From positions 91,434,912-91,498,911 of the forward strand of contig NC_088171.1 of assembly GCF_028769735.1 (NCBI RefSeq): a stretch of 64,000 nucleotides of DNA, in the 5' to 3' direction. The stretch comes from Zonotrichia leucophrys gambelii. Lineage: Eukaryota > Chordata > Aves > Passeriformes > Passerellidae. The notes below the pieces were generated by a model. It was not told where the DNA came from. It saw only the letters and a program-made list of their open reading frames with translations, and did no database searches. A program made the position numbers and the translations under genes. Positions 41,654 through 55,069 of the stretch are shown here, in pieces (within the stretch, counting starts at the first letter, position 1; the number at the start of each line of letters is the position of its first letter).

Positions 41654-42412
41654 TGTCACAATCCGTCCTTACAAACGGGGTTCGTGATGGTTCATGGATT
41701 GATCTCAGGGTGCAAAAAAACCAACACGGCACAGGGGGTTTGCAGTAATAATCAAAACAAATGCGCCTTTATTGAATGACCACAGCAAAATGCGATAGAG
41801 GGATTAAGGGAGAGAAAAAGATAGAGAAAGACAGAAAAGAGAGAGAGAGGGATATAGCTACTGAACATGGAGACGAAGTCCTTTGGTCCAGTCCAGTCGA
41901 GGATCTGCCTGTTTCGTCAGGGAGATCTCAAAATCTCTAGCTAACTCTGAGGTTTTTATTATGATAATTCTATTGAAAATTGTGAGGGGGGGGAAACAGG
42001 TGCAATAAGGAATAGATGTAACAGGTAGCCAATGTTCTCAGCAGTTAACGTGAGCCATTGTTTTTGTGATCTGGTGGTCACAACCTGCAGGCAAACATCT
42101 CTCTTTGGTCAGCTTGCCTCCCCCTACACACCTCCCCCAGGTTAGGGGTTTCAGTCCCAGTCCTTGGAAGGAGGAGAGGAGCCTTTTCACATGGGGGTTT
42201 CATGTCTCAGTCCTTGATGGAGAAGCTTCTTACACCTCAGTTTGTCTGTCACGGTGGTTGCAAACAAGTGAGAGGGCTCTTCTGCAGGGGACCACCCAGA
42301 AATCAGGAGAAGTCCAGCCAGGCCGAGAGGTGGGACAGGAGGGGTCTTCTCTTCAGTGGTCCTCAATGACGATCGAGAGGCAGATGAGGGAAAATTCGGC
42401 CAGACTCTCACA
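41654..42412 (-). mobile_element. Solo LTR of an endogenous retrovirus, antisense (759 bp, 5-bp target-site duplication)
   Basis: On the + strand the element runs from tgtcacaatccgtcc to ctctcaca. Read on the - strand it starts tgtgagag and ends gattgtgaca, the usual TG...CA. The same five bases, cttct, flank both sides (41649-41653 and 42413-42417). A polyadenylation signal appears as tttatt at 41768-41773, i.e. aataaa on the - strand about 115 bp before the 3' end, which supports the orientation. It includes a purine-rich GA stretch near 41810-41850. I recognise the general look of a repeated passerine LTR but cannot name the family from memory. No internal retroviral genes are present. Open frames at 42066-42443 and 42187-42600 are chance. 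Confidence 0.8.
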
Positions 42413-42417
42413 CTTCT
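42413..42417. repeat. Right target-site duplication of the antisense LTR
   Basis: The five bases cttct directly follow the ctctcaca end of the LTR and match the left flank. Confidence 0.7.
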
Positions 42418-43500
42418 CTGATAAACATGTTCTAAAATTTTAATGTATATTTCATATGCATTGTATGTTTCAAAGTGAGAAAAATCTTTTTTCTGGCTCT
42501 GGCAAACACTAGCATGAACTTTTCTATAAAAATTGCAAATTTTCACAAATCTCAGCTGCGCAAATGCAAGGATTGTTTCTCTATTAGCTATCTCCTGCAT
42601 TAATATCCAGCAGAATGTGTTTATGCCTATGCTTTTTTATTTTAAAATATCCTCCTGTATAGACTTCTCTCCCTGGATAAAAGAGAAGAAACACATTATA
42701 GCTGTTAACCACATTAGTAGTGGGGCTAATATGCATTAGCAATACTTTGGTTGCATATGTATTTTTTTAAGCTATAAAACAGGGGGTATCTTGATTTTTA
42801 AAGACCTGAATCACCTTGAAGTCTGCTTTCCAAACTGTCTTTGTTCTTAGACCTTCAGCAGCTCTATTCTGGGCAGTGCATTCCTTCCTTCCATGCTTCT
42901 CTACGCTCCCAAAATATTTTCTCCTGCCTGTCTCCATGAACTGTCACGCTTAACAAATCTCACCTCATGCTCACTTTCACTCCCATAATGGGCAGGTCAT
43001 TGATACAAGTGACTCTTTCAAAGGACAGCAAACCTGTGGCTTAGGCCAGCTCAGCTTTAGATCACTATCCACTATTGAGCAGCTATTAAAGACTGGTGAT
43101 GACCTGGCTGCAGGTGACCATCAGTCAGAAAAAAAGAAGAAAAAGTGATAAATGGATGCAGATTGGACAATTTCCCAAGAGAGGTACTCGCTTCTATTTT
43201 TGTTAGGAATGCTGAGACTGATCAAATCCAATCATTCATTTGTTTTTCTTTAAAGAAAGAGTTGTGGATCAACCATGAGCTGCACAGGTTGGTGTGCACA
43301 TACTTCTGGACAGTCTGTGTAAGGCTTCCCAGTAAGACCTGATTTTATGGTTTGTAGTTAAGACTCAAAAATAAATGCTTAATAAGTAGTTGTGTGTAAG
43401 TGGAGCGAGTTCCTAGTGCATGAGGGTGCCTCATAAAGGGAGAGACTCAGTCCCCACAGCTGCCTGGCAGCCCTCTCTGTTGTTGATGATTTTTGTTCTT

Positions 43501-43595
43501 TTTATTTTTGCTGGTTTTTGTTTGTTTTGTTTTTGTTTGTGTGTTGGTTTGGGTTTTTTGTGATTTTTGGGGGTTTGTTTTTTTTTTTTTTTTGG
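43501..43595 (+). repeat. T/G-rich low-complexity tract
   Basis: About 95 bases are composed almost entirely of T and G, with ttttg and tttg motifs, a g5 run and a terminal T run. A transcript of GABBR2 would carry this as a U/G-rich stretch deep in the intron. Confidence 0.9.
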
Positions 43596-46250
43596 TCATA
43601 GTCTACACCCTTTTCAACAGAAAATTCTGAGTTTTGATTTTAATGTCATCATTACTTCTCATCTTAAAAGCAATGTCATGGATCAATTTTTTTTTATTTT
43701 TGGGTACATTTAAAAAAAACTTACCTACTTGCCTTGTTCTTGAGAACTTGTATTAGCCATTCTAATTTTTCTCATGTAATTTCTGCTAGAGTATAAAACT
43801 TCCTTATTATGACTGTGTTATAAAGGACTTCTGGTTATCTCAAATAACATTTTGGATTTTTGTTATTGGTGAACTTATTTCTTTCGAATTCCCATTTTAT
43901 TCAATGCTTTCCATTGATTTTGAGATATTTTTATTGCTTTCTCATGAAGCATTTCTGACTCAAGTAAGAGTTTTAGAGAGCTGAGAATCTTTCAAAGCAG
44001 TTGATAATGTCTTTATCAAATGTTAGAGTGTAGAAAGTTAGAATCCTCATTTTATGAAAATACCCTACTTATATTTTAAAATTATGTCTGCTTTTATCAT
44101 CAACAAAAGAATTATTGTGTAATTTTTACCAGTAATTTTTATCTGTAATTTTTACAGATTCTTGTAATCTATTGAGAATTAGATACTTGAAAAGGCACAT
44201 ATTTGTGGAAAAAATGCTTGTCTAAATATTTATTTTCAATATTTTGCATATAGATGTAGATGTATATGTATGAATGTGTGTTAATATGTACAAATATATA
44301 TGTGTATATATTTAGTGTCTTGACTGTTGATATTTCAGTTCTGGTATTTGGTCAGGGACATAATTGAAACAACCAATGGTTTGGATTCTGGTTGACAAAA
44401 GCTGGGTATTCCCTTTGTTATTTCTTTCTGTGTTCTGGCTACTTCCCTGCAGAAAGGGAATTTTTAATCTAACTGCTGTGATTGGTTCTTCCACATTTTG
44501 TGGGGCAGTTGCAAATAAAAGTGGAACAGCACACCTGCATCCTAGATCTGTAGGGATAATGATAAAAAGTTCCATTTACTATGGAATTTTCTTTTTGCAA
44601 TATTACCATTGAGCCAGCATGTAACTTTGTGCAGCAGTTGAAAGCAAAATGAAAATTTCTTGCTTCCAAATGGAGATGCTCTTCAGCTTTGCTATACAGG
44701 TTGAAGGCACATATCTTTAAATGCTTTCATTGGGATCTAATCTTACAATAATGCTGTGAGCAGTTTAAACCAAAGTATTTTTCAGTTTTTCATATTTTTC
44801 ATTTGCATACACTAATATAGAAGAAAGAAAAGCCAGTTAAAGCACTCTGGAGACACATTCAGGATGAAAATGTGTGTGATGACATACCATCAAACAATAT
44901 TTTAAGACATGGCATTACAAAGGAATTGGGCTAGAATAAGATGGAAAAGATAGCTGGGGGGGCAACTTGGATGTTTTTTAACCTTTTTTCTAATGTTTGG
45001 CCTTTTAAAATAAATTAATAAAATTTTAATTAATATGAAATGAGATCCATATCAGAAATCACGAAAGTAATTATTTAAGGAGTTAAAATTATGAACTTTG
45101 ACAAGTCATTTTACAAGTCACTATGACAATGATTTCATAAATTGAATGCCAAACAAGATTTCTGGTTTAAGGGAAAATTACAGGATAGGTGAAGCTGCAT
45201 ATAAATAAATGCCAGGTGATGGTTAGATCTTGATAGAAGGCCACTCAGTTTTAAGAAAGTATCATCCTATTGCACAACAGAAGTCAAAAGGCAAACCAAG
45301 TGTAAGGAATTATAAGAAACAGGGGGCAAAATATAAACAATACTATGCCAATGTTTAAATCCAGAGTGGAGTTATACTTATACTGTGTAGAGTCCCAGCA
45401 CAGGTCCTGACATCCAGGAGATGGAAAACATCCAGAGCTTTGTAGAGGTTTAAGAAGTACGGATGGAATAGCCCCCATCCAAGGAATAGGCTGGAAAAGA
45501 AATGGATGAGGACAGGGCAGAATAAAATCTTCAGTGGCTTAGAAAATGTGACTAGAAGTTATCACACATAGTCTGTTCCTATGCAAGAGCTCAGGAGTGT
45601 GAAGTGGAACTGGCAGGTTCAAAGAAGACACAACACATAATGCAGGTACACTTCTCTGCAGAATGTTGTCCATCCTAAGAGCTTACATGGGATTAACATA
45701 GCAACTGGGCACACTGATGAAAGAAAAAGCTATTAGGTCCTAAATAGGCAGACATGACCTCACTCTGAAGAAAACATTTTGTGACAGATGACAGAATATT
45801 CTAGAGAGTGGTTTGTATATGCTTGGCCCTTTTCAGATTGTTCTCCAAGGGAGGCATGGTTTGGTAGGACTTGAGACAGATTTTTATGAGTACATCAGCT
45901 ATGGAGAGAGGGGATACCCCTGTATTTTTAAGTTCTGTTTACATTTAATTTTATTTTTATTCTTTATAATTGCTCTCATAGAATAAAGAGAGCAATTCTG
46001 ACAAACTGCAGACAGCATTTCTGAACATTGGTGGAAGAATGTTTAGAATGTAATTCTCGACACCAAGTGTCCTGCATTCTTTTCCAAGAATGTCACATAT
46101 TTTTAGACCACTTGATAATTGTGCTATAATGGGAAAACATATTCTTCTAATATGTCATAAAGAGGAAGAGATCTTCAGTGTTTACCCAATTTTTATTTAA
46201 TTCATACAAACTGACTCCTGAAAAAGAAACTGAGGTTAAGAAATTAAATA

Positions 46251-46535
46251 TAGAATTATTGAATCTTTGAGACTGGAGAAGATCTCTGGATATTTTCTGC
46301 TCAAAGCAGAGTCCCAGTGCATTGTTCAAGACCATGTCTAATCATATTTTGAATATATTCAAGTGTGGACTCTCTACAACCTCTCTGAGCAACATGCTAC
46401 AGTGTTCAACCACCCTCATAATCAAAAAAGTACTTTTTTCTCATGTTTAAATGGTACTTCCTGCATTTCAATTTGTGCCTTTTGTTTGTTCATTGAATAC
46501 CATTGACAAAAGTCTGGCTTCGTCTAGAAATATAT
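46251..46535 (-). mobile_element. CR1 LINE 3'-end fragment, antisense, old
   Basis: The order of recognisable CR1 blocks is tagaattattgaatctttgag, then a diverged central part, then caacctctctgagcaacatg, cagtgttcaaccaccctcat, a segment like 'catttcaatttgtgcctttt', and finally agtctggcttcgtct. That order is the CR1 3' region read in reverse. Divergence is clearly higher than in the 12.7-kb copy, so it is probably an older insertion. It is 5'-truncated and non-coding. Confidence 0.82.
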
Positions 46536-49500
46536 AGCTAAAAATTGATCACAAGTAAAGAGACACTGTGTGTGGGAGTGAGACTGTGTTTCTAAGGCAC
46601 CAGATTAGTTGGAGATCTAGAATTTTCTTCTTTTGGGGGTGCGGGGGGTAATGATATAACTTGAATTTCTGAGTTTAATAATGTTATGAAAGAGATTATG
46701 TGATGTGAAGGCTGGCCCCATGTTTCTGTGTTTTGGAATTTGTCCCCAGATTTTTACAAAGACCTTGTGAAAACTGCTTTCATCCCTGCTATTTTCTAGT
46801 TAAAGGTTGGCTAGCTTCATCTGGATTTTGAGATATTTTTTCAGCTGCAAATGGCTAACACAAGAGAGAGAATACCACAGCTATCACTGCATCTCCTTTA
46901 AAATGGTTCATTTGCCTCAGGCTTTAGGATTTAGCTGTAATGAAGATGAAAGATTGATGGCTGACTGCTGACCTACTTTGAGGAAATGAAAGAGCAGGTG
47001 GCATGCTGCTGACTAGGAAAGTAAAAGACTGTACTAAATGCAGAGAAATAAAGCATGGCTGAATAAAGTCTCTTTTAGATGACAGCTTCTTTTCAGTGGC
47101 CCAATACAGACTTATACACATCTGGAAACCTCAAAACCTCTTTTATATCTCTGCATGTGTAAATATATTTAACCTATTTGAAATTGTTATTTTCATTTAC
47201 ATAAGAAGGCTCTATCACTTACTGCTAGGGCTTTGAATCTATCCAACTGTCACAGTATATTGTAGAAACTAATAGGAAAAGCTAGACAAGGCAAATTACA
47301 AAAAATGCAAGGCTTAAAGTGTGACAGATGTTTCTTTCAGTGGTTGCAACAAACTGGTCTCCAAATTTTGTTTAACCTTTGGCAAAAGAGAGGCACGTTC
47401 AGAATCAAGGTGCTCCAACTGTGTGATGAAAGTGTTTAATCATTGTTGTGAACCAGCCCTTCAGAAAAGAGCTGCCGCCTTTCAACTGGGAGCAGTGTAC
47501 TCTACTTTGTGTCAGGAACTTCAGGCATGAAGCATGAGAAGGGGTTAGAGGTAAAAACATTTTCAGTTTCTTGGTAGCAGTCTTGTGTTTCAAGCAAACC
47601 ACTAATACCTTGGCGAATGCAGCAGATGTTGACCACCAAATATGTCTGCAGCTTCTCACAACTGATACATTAACAGAGAATGGCATGACTTTTTAAGCTA
47701 ATTGCTTTCATTTAAAAGTATCTATCTTCCATGTTTTGGAGCAGGTACAGAAGAAAAGAGCTATATTGTGTACCCTATGGGAAAGGATTGAGCTGCAAGC
47801 CCAGAGACTGAGTTGTAAGCAATCACACTTCCTTACAGCTTGCATTTCTGCACTTGCAACGGCCCTCGTTGATAACTGCAGTGTCATGCTGACATCCTGA
47901 AATGAGAGGGAGTTTCACAAGATAAGCAGATCCCTCTGTGTTCGGCTTCAGATGGCAACATGACCCTGGGATGTCATTTAAGACATCCAATTCTCATTCC
48001 TTTTGAGAAGACTCAAAGAGATGGGCCGTTTGGAGAATAGTCAAAAGTGTGTGGCTCTGACTTTCCCTTCAGTAAATTATTATGAAGGTCCAACTATGTG
48101 ACAAAAGGCATCTTTGTGTATCTTTACACTCTTTTCCTTTAGCAGAGAGAGTTTTTAGTTTATTCTTTGGGTGCAAGACATGGGAGATACCAAGCTATTA
48201 GGCTGTCAATTCTGTAACTGTTCCCAAGAACTTTCTTTTCTTAAATTCTGGGAATAAAAATCTGATTTTATCATCTGACATTCAGCTCATATTCTAAAAC
48301 AACTTAGTAACTCATGGTTATTTTTGTACTGTCTTCCTTTGTTCTGTACCTTTGAAAGAGGAGACAGCTAGAGGAAGTGGGCATTTACTATTTTGGTATT
48401 TTTCAAAGCTTGAGAGTGATTTAGAGGGATAAAGAGGGAAAAGCATGTATGTGTGTATCAGGGAATTTGTGAGTTTATGTGCTGAATCGTTTTTTGGGGT
48501 TTTTTTCCTTCTCATGCTGTAAAACATTCGAGTTGGGAGAAAATTTACCTTAGAGTTTTCTTTGTATTTTTGGTGGGTACAGGACAGTTACAGGAACCTT
48601 TTCCTTTGTGTAAAAATAGTAATAAGCATTATGTGTGTGTATCCTGTAAAGGACAAAATCTAATTTTTTAAATCTTTTTCCTCAAAAGAAGTCTGATTTC
48701 CAAGTTGTTTTATTAATACTTATAGGTGTGGTTTTCTTAGGGTGTAGGAATTGTGCCATCAAGACTTTCTTTTCTCTGATTTGGATCTATCTCACCAGGT
48801 GTCTGATAACTGTTCTGGTAGCTTGCACTCCTAGAACTCACCGGATGGACTCTCCATCATTTGTTTGCACCATGTACAGCTCACTGAGCACAGACCCTTA
48901 TTGAAACTTTGCATAAAAGCTCTAGAAAGGACATAAAAATCAGTTCCTTTTATAATGTTAGATTTAACACTTATAACAAATTGAAACCTAATATTACCAT
49001 TTTAAAAATAATTTGATCCTAGGATGATTCAGAATCTTTTAATCGTTCATGAATAATAAGACTGCCTATAAACAATAGTGATATGGGAAAAGGAGATGTC
49101 CTTTTTCTATTGTTCTTGCTTGGAAAAAAAACATGAGAAACAGGAGTGAAGGTGAGGGTGACCTAAAGAAGAAAGGTAAGAGGAGAAGAAGATTATTCTT
49201 TTGAATCAGAGTCCCAGAAGCCAGCAAAGAAAGAAACCAAGGCAAAAAATACATGTCTACCAGTGAAAATGCATGTGCCTGGGCATAACTAAGAAACATC
49301 TATAAAGAAGATACCAAGATAATTATTTTATTGCCATAAACACAGACTAAAAAGTGGTAGCTGAATAGATTATTTTTAAAAGGTTAGTGAAGTATAGCCA
49401 TTAAAATGGTGGGGCTTTGGGTGTTTTAGAAGTTAGGACTCTTTTAGTGAAGTTTGTAAATATAAATTAAAAGATGACTGTAACCTTAAAAGAACTATTC

Positions 49501-49546
49501 AGAATATTCTATGGTGAAGTGATGTCAATATTCTTCTGTGTTAGAA

Positions 49547-49670
49547 ATCATAGAATCCTAGAATGGAGGAAGGGGAGGTTGGAGGGGACTGTAAAGATCA
49601 TCTTGTTCCAAAACCCTGCCATGAGGAGGGACATCTTTCACAAGACAGGTTTCTCAGAGCCCATATTTCC
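49547..49670 (-). mobile_element. Short CR1 LINE 3'-end fragment, antisense
   Basis: It starts atcatagaatcctagaatgg, the reverse complement of the CR1 tail repeat. It continues with ggaggggactgtaaagatca, a 'ccctgccatgaggagggaca' block and ggtttctcagagcccat, all in CR1 order. The match fades after about 49670. A chance open frame crosses it and is not a gene. Confidence 0.85.
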
Positions 49671-50788
49671 CCTAGATGTCACAGACACAATTTTCCTTTT
49701 GTGTAACATTAGAAGGAAATTTACTGCCATTGCTACGGAAAGATTTAAGTGACTCACATACAAAGCTGAGAGAATTAAAGTAAAGGTGAATCCTAAGATG
49801 GACATACTTTGTGGCATTTCCAAATTGATTTTGACCTAACTTACAGCCATTTCCTTCACATCAGAACCCTGGCTGCTATACAGTTATTAATGTAACCTTT
49901 TTCTAATTCTGCAATTTTTTCACCATTTTAACTGACATACTTTAACTTCTATAATTTAAGGCAGTGATGTTTATTATGCAGACAAGCTACCACTTTCCAA
50001 GCTATCAGGTTACCTGTCACAAAAACATTCACGCTAGGTGGTACAGACTGAAGGTTTGTAATCTTGTCTCTTAGGTGTTTGAATATCTAGATTTGGGTCT
50101 GTCAGTGTACAGAGATAAACAGTATAACTTGTGAAAATTTAGTTTTCTTTGGGATTTAATTTTTACTTGATGTTGTCAATGGAATTATTCATCATAAACA
50201 ATTTGTGGGATTTGTGATAGGAGCGGTCTGTAAAAAATCTTTCGGTATCAATTTGATTACTGTTTGCTCACATTTTCAATCTCAATACTCCTTTTTCTTT
50301 TCCTCCATGTTTTCCTAACTCCTTCAATGAACAGAACTGTAGCTTTTTCACTTTGATGTATGTCCCTTTTGATTAGGAGATCATCAATTATTTAGATTGT
50401 TCCAAACCTTGCAGTCTACTACTTTGAACATAAGTCTGTAAGTAGAGCATTTTCAAGATCAGTGTTTAAAAATAGGTCATGTTTTTCAAGAGATCAGCCA
50501 ATTCAGTGCTTGAAAATCTGGAAAATCTCCTGATTAACATTCAGTATTTGTTAACCTAATATGGACTTGTTTTTAAAACATTAGCTCTATTATTTTCTCC
50601 ATTTAGAAAAATCACCTAGCTTAGATACAACATTTAATGCCGAGTGTATCATTAACAGTATCTGTTAAAAAACAAGAATAATTATATTCAAGGGGGTTTG
50701 CTGAAGGAAAAGAAGGTATTTTCTCAGCCTTATAAAGGTATCAGTGGGGTTTTTTTGCTATGATAATTATTTGGTGCATGTGCTTCAT

Positions 50789-50814
50789 TATTATTATTAA
50801 TAGTAATAATAATA
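50789..50814. repeat. TTA/TAA simple-sequence hairpin
   Basis: An 11-bp arm of tta repeats (50789-50799) faces a complementary run of taa repeats (50804-50814) around a 4-nt loop, forming a snapback simple repeat. Confidence 0.85.
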
Positions 50815-51514
50815 TTTTGCATTTCTGAAGCACTTTTCATCTGCCAACCTCACTTCTTTTTGCAAACAGCTAATTAGACTTCAAAACACAGTAAGTGGTG
50901 CTATACCCACTTTTCTGCAGGGCAGTACTGGAGGGCAAACCATGCTGCCTCTCAGTAGGCAGTCCAGGAAGCTTGAGGGGATGAGTAGGAACCCCCATGA
51001 ATATGAATTGTGAATTAATATGCCATGAGGCAAGTTTTCCTCCTTGTTCTGACTAATTAGCTCATGGCCTGATAATGAAAAGGACAGAAATTTCAGACTG
51101 TTCCCTGCAACTGCATGCTTAAAAGTTTTCCCCTTATCTCATTATATGGCAGTGAAATCATGACAACCACAGAGCTTTTCACAGTAGTTTCATACACCAG
51201 AGAGAAGTTCAAAATTTGTTGATTAAATGGTATTTTCCATCCTAACCTGTAAAAGTGGTGATAGTTATATTTCTTCCAGCTTTGCTTCTTTCATTTTGTT
51301 GTTTTTCAGATGAGTTCTGGCCAAGTGCTTTCAACAATGTGGCTACTGATACTTGTCTAGTTTTGGTGTCTCTCCAAGCACTGGCTGTCACACTCAAGTG
51401 TATTAGAAATGTTCATTGCACATAAATGCTGAGAGAGAGCTAGTTACATCGTCAAACCACAGATTCAATCAAACATCCTCCTTTTAAATAAGGAGGGTAG
51501 GAGCAGTGGATACT

Positions 51515-52655
51515 ATCTCTTTACCTCAACTTTAGGAGGGCATTTGACACCATCTGCCATATCCTGATAAAGAAACTGCAGCTGATGGTGAGCAGACAGT
51601 GGATTTAAAACTGAATGGCTCAGACCAGAGGTGGTGATCAGCAGCACAAAGCCCAGCTGGAGGCCAGGAGGCAGTGGTGTACCCTGGGCTCAGTCCTGGC
51701 TCCAGCCCTGTTCCACATCTTCCCTGATGATCAGGATGATGGAGAGAGGGTACCCTCAGCAGGGCTCCTGGTGGTGTGTTACTGGGAGGGATGGCCAGTG
51801 CATAGGGGGATTGTGCTGCCATCCAGAGGTGCCTTGGAAGCCTGGAGAAATGGTCTAACAGGAATCTCAGGCAGTTCAACAAAGAGAAATGCCAAGTCCT
51901 TCACGCAGGGAGAAACAAGCCTGAGTGCCCTGGGGGCTGACCAGGTGGAAGTAGCTCAGCAGGAAAGGACCGGGGCTTCTGGTAGACCCCACATCAAACG
52001 TGAACCACAAATGTGCCCTTGCCATAAAGGTGGCCAGTGGAACCCTGGGCTGCATTAGAAAAAGCACTGAGAGCAGGTGAAAGGAAGATCCTTCCCCTCT
52101 GCTTGCCACTGGTGAGGCCACACCTGGACTGCTATGTCCAGTTGTGGGCGCCCCAATACAAGAGAGACAGGGACTCTTTGGAGAGTCCAATGAAGGGCCA
52201 CAGGATTAAGAGACTGGAGCATTTCTCCTCTGAGGAAAGGCTGAGAGAGCTGGGCCTGTGTGTAAGTATATATGGTATACATATATATGGATATGTAACA
52301 TGATATACATGCAGCTATGTGAATAAATACCTGAAGTGGGAGGACAAAGGATGGAGCCAGGCTCTTTTTAAAGGCGCTCAGTGACAGGACCAGAGGCAGT
52401 GGGAACAACCTGAAACACAGGAGGTTCTTCTGAACATTCAGGAAACACATTTTCACTCTGAGGCTGGCTGAGCATTGCCACAGGCTGCCCAGGGACACAG
52501 AGGAGTATTCTCACCCTTGCAGATATTCAAAAGCCGCCTGGATATTCTCTTGGAAAACCTGCTCTAGGTAGCTCTGCTTGAGCAATTGGGTTGAACAAGG
52601 TAGCTTCTGGAGATCCCTGCTACCACAGCCAGTCTGTGATTCTTTGATTCTCTAA
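51515..52655 (+). mobile_element. CR1 LINE, 5'-truncated, reverse transcriptase C-terminal part to 3' tail
   Basis: This is about 1.1 kb of CR1 in sense orientation. Blocks in order are a reverse transcriptase part (coding for something like VLAPALFHIF followed by an Asp-rich turn, about 51690-51745), the downstream thumb/connection region, 'ctggtgaggccacacctgga' near 52110, 'gggaacaacctgaaacacag' near 52400, 'attgccacaggctgcccagg' near 52475, and a tail gattctttgattctct at about 52638-52653. The segment that should carry the catalytic F-A-D-D motif (about 51750-51780) is missing or scrambled. A TA/GTATA microsatellite at about 52262-52330 lies inside the element. The frame is broken and the copy is dead. 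A 147-codon open frame at 51615-52058 is a remnant of this element, not a host gene. Confidence 0.9.
52262..52330 (+). repeat. Imperfect TA/GTATA microsatellite inside CR1
   Basis: Repeated tatat, gtata and catat motifs interrupt the CR1 element between ctgggcctgtgt and aataaatacctgaagtggga. The expansion therefore happened after the CR1 inserted. Confidence 0.8.
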
Positions 52656-53624
52656 AATAAAAAGGTGGATTTCCTAAGAGTCTACCTCAGGGCTGCTTGG
52701 GATTTCCACTCTGCTACTAATTTTACCTTGGTTTCCATGGAGCCATAGGCAGAGGAGCAGAAGAAATCAAGTAATGATGCCTACAAGTAGTTTCTTAAGG
52801 GAATGAGGAGCTGAATAAGGTAAATTGATATGAAATAAAACAGAAATTATTGCTCACTTCATTGAATACCTGAAAAAGTAACAGAAGTATGTCTCTGAAT
52901 GCAGTACTCTCTGGATTGGTATTAAGCATAATTTTTTAATATCTTTAATTTTTCCCTATTATATTTATTACTACTATCACGTTTAAACAGTAACACCATT
53001 TAATGCTTTCTGAAATATATTATGGACACAGAGGATATTAAGACCAGTAACATCATTTAAGTCTTGTTTTAAAAGGTAACTGAGGCATAGATGGCCATCC
53101 TACACACAAGTGAATTTCAGTGTAATTTTTTACTTAGATCTTAAAAAGAAAGTATTCACTGTTCACAAATATTTATCCTAGAGACTCAGTGAAGAATCAC
53201 TGTGATGTGAAATGAAATACATCATTAACATAGCAGAAATAGTGAAGTTAATTGTACCTGATATTTAGTATTTGAAAAAGAGCAAGGTAAAAATACTGGT
53301 TGAATTTTCTGTTCTTAACAATCAGAGTACAGAATGTCATTTTGTCATCTGTGTCTCATGAAACAGCTCATCACAGCACATATCATAGACTCTTTTTGTC
53401 TCTGCCTTTTTTTCTTACCAGTTACACTGCTGATTCAGGCCCTGACTCTGCAAGCTATTGTGCACAGCTACCAGCATGTGCCCACTGCCTGAACTGAGGC
53501 TTTTCTGAACACGTGCAGTATTCATTTTACCACCAGATTCTGCATTAAGACATTGGAGATTATTTAGGGAGGGGTGATGGGGGTTTTATTTTCTTTTTTC
53601 CTTTTTCCCCTCTTCTTTCTCCCT

Positions 53625-53630
53625 TTTTTG

Positions 53631-53661
<31 letters not shown>

Positions 53662-53663
53662 TT
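53625..53663 (+). repeat. (TTTTG)n low-complexity repeat
   Basis: Repeated ttttg units within a T-rich stretch. A short chance open frame reading FVFVFLF crosses it. Confidence 0.9.
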
Positions 53664-54556
53664 TATTTGTATTGCTTGTCATCAAAGAAAATAAATATTC
53701 CGTGGAGAGGGTCCAGGTGAAAGAGTTTTACTTCAGTGCTCCAAGGATGAAATACTGTTACAGAAGGCAAAAATATAAGGTAACATGTTGTGAAGTCAGT
53801 AACTACTGGGAAAACTCCAATGAGAGAGATGGTAATCTATTATAAGGAAAAGCATTAGGAAACTGGTAAGCAGACCAACAAATGTATTAAGAAGATCTCA
53901 AGAACTCAAAAACCACTAAGAACCTCAGTAATGGAAAATTACATGGGTCATCAAATTCAGACTATAGACTCAGTGAAAACCAGTATTCTACTGATTCCTT
54001 ATGGACTTACATGAAATTTGGGTTAAAGTTATTCACTTTATAACACCAGAAAGAGTGACTTATCTCAAGATAATGGCTCCAAGGTCCTCAAGCTGCAGAA
54101 TAACAGTATCCCCTCATGTGACCTATTTTATGTGTTTTGGCTGGTACAGCCGAACAGCTGCAGTCACTCTGATCTCCTCTCTTAGGTTTGCAGAGGAGAA
54201 CTGTTGGGTTTGTAGGGATGACCATTTATCAGGCTAGCCCTGAGGTGCCCTGGGGGTAATTCTGGTGGAATAAGGGCTACAGCAGTAAGTGATATCACTT
54301 TTTATATATCATTTTTTTCCTGAAAGAAAAAATTATGAGTAATGAAAATTATCAGAGAATTTTTTTTAGGAAAGCTACAAATCCATCTTTTTCTTCTCTT
54401 GCTTGTTGTTTTCATGTAACACCTGTCTGCTATCAGGGCTTCTTCCCAATATCCAGCAATATTGAAAATTGAAAGAAAGAATACGCTACTGTGTATTGTG
54501 ACTTTTTAAAATTTTGAAAAGCATTTTTTGCAAGTCCATATTTTGGCAAGAAAAAG

Positions 54557-54573
54557 TATATATATATATATAT
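54557..54573 (+). repeat. (TA)8 microsatellite
   Basis: An alternating ta run of 17 bases is followed by a T-rich tract. Confidence 0.95.
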
Positions 54574-55035
54574 TTATTTTTTTTTTTCATTTATCATGAT
54601 GGCAATACCTTTGGGTCTCCTGGCTGGGGACACCAGAATGATTAACACATAGACTTTTGCTAACTTTGCTTAATGTTTATTTTGCATTACCTAGCCATAA
54701 AATACAGTGGGTGTATACTGGCATAATTTTTACCTCAAAATTCCTCTGAGTGCAGATGTATCTGCTGAATTGCTTCCTGTAGTGTAAAGCAAATGCAATG
54801 GCACTCAGTGAAGGAACTCTAATTGGTCACTGCTCCTGTCAGAAGTCCCCAGGCTGTGTGCTGTAGCTCATCTGAGGGCAAAATAGATGCTGTCCTGAGA
54901 AAGTGTTTTGAGATGACTTGTAGATAACTTCTTATACATGATATTAATATGCTACAGGTTTTTTTCCACAAATTTTCCACAAGGCTCTTTTATTGTAAGA
55001 AGTCTGGCTTGGGGTCATGCTCTTCCTACTTTTCT

Positions 55036-55069
55036 GGTTTGGTTTGGTTTGGTTTTGGTTTTGTTTTGA
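55036..55069 (+). repeat. (GGTTT)n low-complexity repeat
   Basis: Several ggttt units grade into ttttg units. Confidence 0.9.

Noticed and set aside
42066..42600. Open frames of 125 and 137 codons on opposite strands
   Set aside because: They overlap each other and the antisense LTR boundary, with no protein family signature. Chance frames.
51615..52058. 147-codon open frame
   Set aside because: It is a broken piece of the CR1 reverse transcriptase reading frame, not a host gene.
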